From positions 62,001 to 126,000 of IMG/VR virus record IMGVR_UViG_3300031772_000003: 64,000 nucleotides of DNA; one strand, given 5' to 3'. The notes below the pieces were generated by a model that did not search any database, was not told where the DNA came from, and saw only the letters and a program-made list of their open reading frames with translations. Position numbers and translations under genes: made by a program. Shown one piece after another: positions 57,777-64,000 of the stretch. Position 1 is the stretch's first letter. Every line of letters begins with the position of its first letter. This stretch comes from a virus.

Positions 57777-60067
57777 CGGGGTCTCCTCTCCAGACGCTCC
57801 ATGAGAACGCCCTCACGCCACCGCTGGGAGGATTCCAGGATGAGACGAACCGCCGCAGCGGGGTTACGGAGGACCGTGCTGTTGAGGTAATTTCGAGCCC
57901 GAGCCAAGCGCTCAGGAGTCAAGTTCCAGAGACGTTGGGCTTTGGCATCCCACTCACAGGACCCGGGCGCGTCGTCCTCAAGTCCCGCGGGGCCAAGTCG
58001 CATTATGTTCTCCGGCACAGCCACGGGACCAATACGGTCGATGCCGACCCACTGGGCCTCACCGGTCTCAAGCTCCACGAGGCACTTCAGCCTACGGGCG
58101 TCCACAACGACGCCTTCGAGAGGGCTGCCGTCCTCCATGATGACGAGGACGGGCATGCGGGGGGTGAGACCCTCGCGCGGTAAATCATCCACGAAATGCT
58201 CGGCGTCGCCCTTCGAGACGCCCTGCCCACCCTGGCCCCCCTCCAAGGGGTCACAGGGGGCCGCGAGGTCGTGGCCGGGGGCCTTGATGTCGAGCACCTG
58301 AAGCACGGTCTGGATCGCCCCGGGGGCGTAGTGAATCGTGACCGTGGGCCTGCCAGGATCATTGTCGCACCTGATTCCGTGGCCCTCAAGCTCCGCGATC
58401 AGGGCGGCACGGGCCGCCAGAGGGACGGTAACGGCATGTGACTTGCTGCCTCCCTCGGGATCGTTAGTAGCAGGCACGGGCTTGGGAGGAGGAACGGACA
58501 TCGGGTCCACGGCCTCCTTAACAGCCTCGCCCCGTGAACCACGCGCCCAATTTCGCTGCCCACACCGCAAGCATGTACGCGGCGTGAACATTCCCTCTCC
58601 CTCTGGGTCCCACAAAAATGCTCGTCTGCACTTCTCACACTGAAGCCGCATGAGCCCACGCGCTTCGGCACCGGGCCATATTGTCCCCCGCTCCCCCTGC
58701 GCTACGACCTTTTCACTTACCCTCTCCTCAGCCAGCAACTTGTCCACATCCGCGAGCAGGCCCTCTCCGCCCTCCCATCCCATCACGTCCCGTCCCGTAA
58801 AGTAGCCTCTGGGATTCGATGGAATAGGCTCCTCGGGTTCCTCCTCATCATCTTCGTCTTGAAGTTCACCCTCGGGTTCCTCACCCCCCACACCCGGCGG
58901 CTCGGCAACGCTCAGGTACTCATCGGGCAGGCTCGTGATGTCCTCCAAGTGGCCCCACCAATCCTCCGGGAGCGTCGAGGGCCTGCCGTCCCAGTCATCT
59001 GGAGCCTCTACCACACCAGCAGCGACAGCCAGCGCCGCTTGGTCCCAGACAGAATCGACATAGAGCGTCGATCCATCCTCAAAGTAGACCTCAATGGCCC
59101 CACCCGTCCCCGGTAGGGTCCAGACCTCGCAGGGGACGTGGCCGGGAGGCAGATCACTGGCCTCCTCCTCGTCCCTGCCTACAGTGAGAGACGCGAAATG
59201 GGGGTCACCCGCGGCGACCTCGGCCAAATAGCGGTCCACCTCCTCCTCAACAGGAATCTCGCCCTTCAACTCCACATCCTTGCCACCACGCTTGGGCCAG
59301 CCACCCTTCCCCTTGGGCTTCTTACCCTTCTTGCCCTTGCCACGGAGCCACGGCGGCAGGCCCTTGCCTCTTTTCTTCGGGGTGGGCTCCTCCTCATCAT
59401 CCTCACCGCGGTCCATGGGACCCTTGCCCTTGAGCAGCTTGGCAATCGCGTCGGAGTCCTTGCCCTTGGGCTTATCCTTGGGGCGAACGTCTTTACCCCC
59501 TGGCTTCGGCTTCAGCGGAGGTTTACCCCCCATACCACCAGACCCCTGCAACTTGTCTTTGGGCAGTTCCGTCCCATCCTCTTCGTCCTCTGGCTCCTCC
59601 TTGCCCTTGGCCCACTTAGTCTTGAGAGCGGCGGGCATGGGCGGGCCGGGCCGTTTCTTACGACGTTCCTCGATGGACTCTATGATGGGAGCCGCTGCAA
59701 GTTGGTCCTCCACGGTCGTATCCTCAATAGACGAAGCAGGGTCAGCAGGGGGCTCGTCCCCCCGCAGATCAATCTCCGTGAGAGCATCGGCAGGGTCCGC
59801 ATCCCCATCCACGGCGGCGGGAGGGGACGGAGCAAATGCCTCCACGATCTTGGGAAAGGGACGGGGCGCGGGAACAGGAGCAGGAATCCCGCCCAGCATC
59901 CCAAGCGTGCCTTCATCCAGGCCAAGTTCCCCAACGGGAGCAACGGACTCCACGATGGATTCACCGCCACTTGGGCCCATCATCTCCAAGAGGCCCGCCT
60001 GGTCATCGGGAGCAGGCTCGGGCGGGGTCGGTCCTGGCATAGGGGGGAGGGGTGGCATATCAACCAT
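57773..60067 (-). CDS. Highly charged, LxE-rich protein, 764 aa
   Basis: Pro- and acid-rich N terminus (1-100), a Lys/Gly-rich repeat region (about 135-275, KGKGKKGKKPKG type), acidic middle, a zinc ribbon (CEKC and CLRCG, about 480-510), and a C-terminal globular part. Many LxE/IxE triplets (LTE, IVE, IIE, LAE) near small residues resemble prohead-protease sites. Basic-plus-acidic composition fits a DNA-binding internal head or scaffold protein. ATG with GGAG eight bases upstream. Confidence 0.55.
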   Translation of the reverse strand: MVDMPPLPPMPGPTPPEPAPDDQAGLLEMMGPSGGESIVESVAPVGELGLDEGTLGMLGGIPAPVPAPRPFPKIVEAFAPSPPAAVDGDADPADALTEIDLRGDEPPADPASSIEDTTVEDQLAAAPIIESIEERRKKRPGPPMPAALKTKWAKGKEEPEDEEDGTELPKDKLQGSGGMGGKPPLKPKPGGKDVRPKDKPKGKDSDAIAKLLKGKGPMDRGEDDEEEPTPKKRGKGLPPWLRGKGKKGKKPKGKGGWPKRGGKDVELKGEIPVEEEVDRYLAEVAAGDPHFASLTVGRDEEEASDLPPGHVPCEVWTLPGTGGAIEVYFEDGSTLYVDSVWDQAALAVAAGVVEAPDDWDGRPSTLPEDWWGHLEDITSLPDEYLSVAEPPGVGGEEPEGELQDEDDEEEPEEPIPSNPRGYFTGRDVMGWEGGEGLLADVDKLLAEERVSEKVVAQGERGTIWPGAEARGLMRLQCEKCRRAFLWDPEGEGMFTPRTCLRCGQRNWARGSRGEAVKEAVDPMSVPPPKPVPATNDPEGGSKSHAVTVPLAARAALIAELEGHGIRCDNDPGRPTVTIHYAPGAIQTVLQVLDIKAPGHDLAAPCDPLEGGQGGQGVSKGDAEHFVDDLPREGLTPRMPVLVIMEDGSPLEGVVVDARRLKCLVELETGEAQWVGIDRIGPVAVPENIMRLGPAGLEDDAPGSCEWDAKAQRLWNLTPERLARARNYLNSTVLRNPAAAVRLILESSQRWREGVLMERLERRPR

Positions 60068-60151
60068 CAAATAAACTCCTGCACGTATTGGCAGAGCACG
60101 ACGACAGCTACAAGGTATTCTACGGGGCAGGGGCAGGCCGCGTTTCCCCTA

Positions 60152-61423
60152 CTACGGCTCGGGAGCGGCGACAAGGGATGCCCACCGGATGATGTAGTCA
60201 GCGATGCCGTTGAGGATGCTCACCGTCCCATCGTTCCTAATGAAGTGATAGACCCCCTCCGCCAGCACCCCCATGGAGACCCTGGGGAGGTTGCAGTGGG
60301 CACGGAAGCTCGGGGGCAGATCGACCTCGACCAGGCATAGCTCATCCAGAGGGAGTTGCAGGCTATAGCGGCGGACCCCCATCGCTATCCCCGGGCCCCC
60401 CTTGCGCCGGTTGGGGAGCAATACGTAGGTGGGTTCCTCCTCCAAGTCCCCCTCCACCAAAGCGGGCAGCGTAGCCCCAAAGCGCACATCTATCGGGGCG
60501 ACACCCGCCGTGATTGCGAAGCCGCGCCGCTTGGTCTTCGAGCGCGAGGGGATCATGCCGCCCACGACTTGGCTGGGGTCCATGAATACATGAAACCGCT
60601 TCCAATCCGGCTTTTCGATAGGCTCACCACTACCCGTCGCGTACACCATCCCGGACCCCTCACCATCGGTCCAGGTGAAGCTCTTTTGGAAATACTGCGC
60701 CGCGATCTCCAGGGCGTCCGCAAACCCGATCCCGATCACGGTGAACCCCGGCTGCTCGTAGACTTTCGGGGGCGTTGCGTCTGTGTCCGTGTAGGTGCCG
60801 CGGGTAGGAACGAAGCTGAAGCCCCTGTTCCACAGCACCCAGGCTAACTGGGCGTTCCGGGGATCATTCTGGGCATTGGTATCCTCATCAATATAGGCAG
60901 TGAGCACCGCCATCGGGGTGTGCTTGAAGTGCTGGAGGAATCGGTACAGGCTCGCCTCAAAAACAGAGGCTTTCCCCATTATGCGGCCCACAGCCCGTTC
61001 GACTAACGGGTCCACAGCACTCTCCTTCGATTCCCTCGTGGATTCATTCATTGCGTCCCGATTCTTCCACCTCGTGTTGAGGTCCAGGACCGCCGCTGCT
61101 GTCACCGCATCGATGCGGCGGGTATCCGTGGGCCATGTCTTGGGTGTATAACGAACCGTGGCCCCACCAATCAACGAGGTGACATCGGCCCTGCCACCCT
61201 GCGTCATCTTACCGGCCCGGCCCAATTCGCTGCGTGGTGGCGGGAAGTAGAGATAGTCACCGACCCGGACATCCGCAAGTGCGACACGGGGCAGGGCCTG
61301 TAGGGCCGCCCGCATCTGCTTCGCCTCAGCCCGGAGATCGAGGTGTTGGGTCTCGGAGCGCAGACGCTCGACATTGAGCCCATGCCCCTCTGGAGGATGC
61401 AGCGACGGTCTCCACGTCTTCAC
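60152..61423 (-). CDS. DUF3293-like multidomain protein, 423 aa
   Basis: Residues 155-255 carry VLTAYIDEDTNAQNDPRNAQ, PTRGTY and FTVIGIGFADALEIAAQYFQ, the order of DUF3293 (unknown function). The N-terminal 120 residues are a basic domain, the C-terminal 150 a beta-rich one. It may be an injected or virion protein as it sits upstream of the polyprotein. GTG overlaps the previous stop. Confidence 0.55.
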   Translation of the reverse strand: MKTWRPSLHPPEGHGLNVERLRSETQHLDLRAEAKQMRAALQALPRVALADVRVGDYLYFPPPRSELGRAGKMTQGGRADVTSLIGGATVRYTPKTWPTDTRRIDAVTAAAVLDLNTRWKNRDAMNESTRESKESAVDPLVERAVGRIMGKASVFEASLYRFLQHFKHTPMAVLTAYIDEDTNAQNDPRNAQLAWVLWNRGFSFVPTRGTYTDTDATPPKVYEQPGFTVIGIGFADALEIAAQYFQKSFTWTDGEGSGMVYATGSGEPIEKPDWKRFHVFMDPSQVVGGMIPSRSKTKRRGFAITAGVAPIDVRFGATLPALVEGDLEEEPTYVLLPNRRKGGPGIAMGVRRYSLQLPLDELCLVEVDLPPSFRAHCNLPRVSMGVLAEGVYHFIRNDGTVSILNGIADYIIRWASLVAAPEP

Positions 61424-62112
61424 TCAACGCCCCCCTCCAGATCAACGTGCTTGTCACAGACCTCCTCCCCGCCGTCGAGGCACATCCAGCCCGATTCCAA
61501 CTCGTCCCCACAAATCGAACACTCCCCAGGCTCCTGCTCCGCAAAAGCGTCAACCTCGAACTGTACCCATTTGTTGCCATCATCATCGGTGCCGCTCTTG
61601 CGGGCCATGCCTTCGATGTCATGGAGGATGATCTTCTCATCCCCATCCTCGTCAGGTTGGGCTAAGGCCCGCTCTGTTTCGTCAACATCGTCAGCCACTT
61701 GGGCCGCGAGACCATCCTCCTCCGCGGTGTTGGTGGCGCACTCGTCACAGATCCCGTCGTTGTTCTCAAGCTCGTCCGCATCGATCTCGCCGTGGCACCG
61801 CCGGCAGTGGTCGAGGTCATGGAGGACGGCTTGGTTGTAGTCGACATGCCCCTCCTCATCCCCGATGTCACCGGGGAGGGGAAGATCGAGGGGGCCGAGA
61901 TCATCATCACCGGGGTCCACGTCCTCAACCCGTGGCCGCCGCCTCTTAAGGGAGAAGTCGGTGGCGCAGTGGCGGCATCGGCAGTGGACGAGGTTGCCCA
62001 GGGTGCCCATGACACACTCCGCCGCCCTCTGCTCGGAGCCGCAGGCGGGGCAGGTCATCACCCACTCATCCTCAACGGCCCCGATACTGCGACGAACATC
62101 TGCTTCACTCAT
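61420..62112 (-). CDS. Acidic triple-zinc-site protein, 230 aa
   Basis: CPAC with a downstream CxCRHC, then CRRCHG with CDEC, then CSICGDEL with CDKH give three zinc clusters separated by long acidic stretches. The N terminus (SEADVRRSIGAVEDEW) echoes the SIG-type linker of the giant protein. Likely a regulatory or scaffold protein. ATG at 62112 overlaps the previous gene by 8 bases. Confidence 0.6.
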   Translation of the reverse strand: MSEADVRRSIGAVEDEWVMTCPACGSEQRAAECVMGTLGNLVHCRCRHCATDFSLKRRRPRVEDVDPGDDDLGPLDLPLPGDIGDEEGHVDYNQAVLHDLDHCRRCHGEIDADELENNDGICDECATNTAEEDGLAAQVADDVDETERALAQPDEDGDEKIILHDIEGMARKSGTDDDGNKWVQFEVDAFAEQEPGECSICGDELESGWMCLDGGEEVCDKHVDLEGGVE

Positions 62113-62254
62113 TGGATTTCTCCACGACAGTTGCGGCTCGCTTGAGGAGCGCCAGTGCCCTGCCCTGATTCCGGCCCAAGAGGCACAGGAACTCAGCGTA
62201 AAGCTCCACGTCAATGCCAAAGTAAGTATACGCTCGGGCCCCAATCCGCACCAC
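62105..62254 (-). CDS. Short helical protein, 49 aa
   Basis: A GTG start (GAGG upstream) after the tRNA-like structure; helical with FLCLLGRNQGRALALLKRA. The frame extends upstream through the tRNA-like region, which I consider non-coding. Start uncertain. Confidence 0.4.
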   Translation of the reverse strand: MVRIGARAYTYFGIDVELYAEFLCLLGRNQGRALALLKRAATVVEKSNE

Positions 62255-62300
62255 GGCCTCTTGGGCATCGGCCCTGTAGCGGATCGGAGTGAGCCATCGC

Positions 62301-62384
62301 TGCCGAGGCGGGACTCGGACCCGCGCCGCGGACGATTCCGCGGTTCCACCCCCGGCTGCCTCTCGGCAGGTGGAGGATTCGGCA
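62301..62384 (-). tRNA. Degenerate tRNA-like structure
   Basis: Minus strand: T arm GCGGG TCCGAGT CCCGC (62308-62324), 3' acceptor CTCGGCA (62301-62307), pairing perfectly with TGCCGAG at 62362-62368, or at six of seven bases with TGCCGAA at 62378-62384. CCGCGGA/TCCGCGG could be an anticodon or variable stem. No convincing D arm or anticodon. Downstream of motif copy 9. A relic or tRNA end used for attachment is possible. Confidence 0.35.
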
Positions 62385-62467
62385 ACTAGCCCCACTTTAG
62401 ATGGGGCGGGATGCATCTCACACACCCCCTTTCCTTAGACCACTCAGAATGATGTGCTATATCCTTC

Positions 62468-62484
62468 CACCCCTAGAATCAAGT
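62468..62484 (-). promoter_or_regulatory. Upstream motif copy 9
   Basis: Perfect ACTTGATTCTAGGGGTG on the minus strand, 83 bases before the tRNA-like structure. Its TGA is in frame with, and 30 bases after, the previous gene's TAA. Confidence 0.6.
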
Positions 62485-62508
62485 GAGGTAGGGCCAAGTA
62501 GTGGAAGT

Positions 62509-63228
62509 TTAACAGCATGGCATCCAACGGGCCCTGCGCCGACGCGCGATGCCACGAGCCACGAAGGCCAACTCGTCGCAAATCGTCACGAGCCTAGTGG
62601 TCCTGTCGAGGCCGTTAGGCGTTGTGGCCCTATCCGCCTCCTCGCAAGGGTCCCACAAGGCGCAGCGCCTGATAAAAAAGCTCGTAGACTGGCTACACAT
62701 GAAGCGGCGGTACGTTCGCTCCAACTGCTCGTCGGTCATCGCATCAATATCGGCGGGGTCAATCGTAGGAGCACCGAAGATGGCATATTCAGCATTGGCC
62801 AGCAGGTAACGGTAGGAATAACCCCACAAGCCGCAGACCCTGGCAGCGAGGTCGCCCAAACGGTCCCGCCAGCCCTCGGGGAGATGCACTGGCTCGCCCG
62901 CATAGACATCGGGGATACGGCGGACCCTGATCTTGTAGCCAGCGGCCACCCACTCCTCCAGAGGGGAGGCCCACAGCCCATCCGCGTCGGCGCTGGCACA
63001 CCATATCCGCTCCGGGTCCGGTGCCTCGTTCAGGATCGGCTCGTGCTCGCGCCTCACCACGAGCCAGCCCGCATCGTATGCCTCGCGGATGTGCCGCTCC
63101 TCCACAGCAGTCATCGCGTGGGACCTGTCGCCTCCGGTGAAAAATGTGATGATGTCCCCCAGGATGCCGCTGCGGCGTACTCCCAGAGCATCGCCTGTCA
63201 GGATAGTGGTGTTGAATGGGCTAGGCAC
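62509..63228 (-). CDS. Permuted-papain-like (YiiX-type) protein, 239 aa
   Basis: ILTGDALGVRRSG followed by SHAMTAVEERHIREAY gives the order of permuted NlpC/P60 enzymes (His before Cys); CSQSTSFFIRRC near residue 185 offers the Cys. Such enzymes are amidases or peptidases, often cell-wall or lipid active. The GTG at 63228 has GGGGAT before it; the longer frame overlaps the caspase gene. Catalytic assignment tentative. Confidence 0.55.
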   Translation of the reverse strand: MPSPFNTTILTGDALGVRRSGILGDIITFFTGGDRSHAMTAVEERHIREAYDAGWLVVRREHEPILNEAPDPERIWCASADADGLWASPLEEWVAAGYKIRVRRIPDVYAGEPVHLPEGWRDRLGDLAARVCGLWGYSYRYLLANAEYAIFGAPTIDPADIDAMTDEQLERTYRRFMCSQSTSFFIRRCALWDPCEEADRATTPNGLDRTTRLVTICDELAFVARGIARRRRARWMPCC

Positions 63229-63229
63229 G

Positions 63230-64000
63230 TCAAATCCCCAGGAGGGTGCGGCAGGTCTGGTCGATCTTGCCTCCCTCGGCCTGTGGCTCCTGGGCATAGT
63301 GCGCGGCACGTAGGGCCACGCGAGCCGCCGCGACGACATCACAAAACCGCTTGCCAAGGCCAAGGGACAGTTGTTCGAGGAAGTAGTGGGTCATTGCCCC
63401 ACAGGGCCGCCCGTTCACCTCCGTATCCGCCGCGGTCTGATCGGACTTACAGCCTGACACGTAGGCTAGTGGGGCAGTGGTCAGATTCGGAGTGGCACCA
63501 CTGGCGGGCTTCTTGGGTCCGAACAGGACGTTCCAGAAGTCAGTGAGGATCGAGAGGATGCCCCTCGGTGCGAAGCCGAGCTTGCGGGCAGCGGCAAGGC
63601 TCCACGCAATGTCAGGAGGCACGGGATACGACCTCGGAACAATGATGAGGGGGTTGGCGAGGGGCATATTCCGCATGAGATCACTGCTTGAGCAGGAATC
63701 CGACATCACGAATACGTTGACCCCAGGAGGGACCCGCGAGAAGTAGTCCGCGAACTCCTTGTCCCTGACCGCTGTGCCATCGATGTCATTCCAAGCGAAC
63801 GGCCTAAGCGCGTACACCTCATCCATTCCGTCCAACTCTTGCCTCGGATTACGGGTCACTACCTGTGCCCCATGACCCGACTGCGCGTAGAAGATGCTAT
63901 CCCCCGGTTCGACATCCACGAGCCACGCCATACGCTTGGCCCACTCCTCCTTAACTGCTCTATCATCCAGCAGGAGACGGAGATCAGCCTCCCTCCATCC
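63230..64000 (-). CDS. Caspase-like (C14) peptidase, start beyond window
   Basis: The frame is open to the right edge, so the N terminus is outside. AWLVDVEPGDSIFYAQSGHG is the catalytic His block and VFVMSDSCSSSD the Cys block of caspase-like C14 peptidases (metacaspase type). The C-terminal 120 residues include a helical region. It may act in host killing, or mature the polyprotein, though caspase families cut after basic or acidic residues rather than LxE sites. Confidence 0.8.
   Translation of the reverse strand, partial: GWREADLRLLLDDRAVKEEWAKRMAWLVDVEPGDSIFYAQSGHGAQVVTRNPRQELDGMDEVYALRPFAWNDIDGTAVRDKEFADYFSRVPPGVNVFVMSDSCSSSDLMRNMPLANPLIIVPRSYPVPPDIAWSLAAARKLGFAPRGILSILTDFWNVLFGPKKPASGATPNLTTAPLAYVSGCKSDQTAADTEVNGRPCGAMTHYFLEQLSLGLGKRFCDVVAAARVALRAAHYAQEPQAEGGKIDQTCRTLLGI

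Noticed and set aside
60068-60151. Small gene in the gap before the charged protein
   Set aside because: An open frame ending LCQYVQEFI exists but has no ATG, GTG or TTG start with an SD; I see nothing else in these 84 bases.
59138-60340. 400-codon plus-strand open frame
   Set aside because: Antisense to the Lys/Glu-rich protein; its Leu/Pro/Gly-rich reading is what antisense of such repeats gives.
1-64000. CRISPR array, insertion sequence or integrase
   Set aside because: No regularly spaced repeats, transposase or recombinase motifs were seen on either strand.

Overview
The window reads as part of a large, GC-rich tailed-phage genome (or a phage-like metagenomic contig). Every gene I can support lies on the minus strand, so transcription runs from position 64000 towards 1. 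Genes are short and packed with ATGA/GTGA/TTGA overlaps, and most starts have a GGAG-type Shine-Dalgarno (SD) sequence. There is no rRNA, transposase, integrase or recognisable bacterial housekeeping operon. The families present (DNA methyltransferases, three RNA ligases, a Dam-type methylase, DUF4406, many tiny zinc-ribbon proteins) are typical of phage accessory regions. No terminase, portal, capsid or tail gene is in view, so the structural module must lie outside.

Layout in order of transcription (right to left). At 57-64 kb: a caspase-like peptidase cut by the right edge, a permuted-papain-like protein, a degenerate tRNA-like structure, a zinc-ribbon protein, a DUF3293-like protein, a 764-aa highly charged protein and two small proteins. 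At 47.7-57.0 kb: one 3090-aa gene carrying ADP-ribosyltransferase-like domains, an HETYH zincin, a 2H phosphoesterase, a NUDIX hydrolase and a ParB-like domain. Its modules are separated by recurring LxE-A sites, most of them small-residue-flanked and several preceded by a VGSLD-type motif. At 39.8-47.7 kb: a carbohydrate cassette of glycosyltransferases, SAM methyltransferases and an amidohydrolase. At 28-39.5 kb: dozens of small genes, a tRNA-like gene with a 100-nt anticodon-loop insertion, an Rnl2-type RNA ligase, a 3D-domain protein and a Bcs1-like AAA ATPase. At 1-28 kb: a DraRnl-like and an Rnl1-like RNA ligase, a B12-binding radical SAM enzyme, a DegT aminotransferase, a metallophosphoesterase, a HAD phosphatase, six DNA methyltransferases, and a long zinc-ribbon protein cut by the left edge.

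My strongest hypothesis is that the 3090-aa protein is a virion-delivered polyprotein of the polyvalent-protein type. Its modules would be released by a T4-gp21-like prohead protease at LxE sites to act on the host early in infection. The RNA ligases, 2H phosphoesterase, ART domains and NUDIX domain would fit repair or modification of host RNA, proteins and nucleotides; the methyltransferases fit evasion of restriction. A second system is a 17-bp motif (minus strand ACTTGATTCTAGGGGTG) found nine times upstream of genes and both tRNA-like structures, at varying distance, suggesting a phage-specific promoter or RNA-processing signal. Many short genes (under 60 aa) are listed from frame, spacing and SD alone and remain unrecognised.
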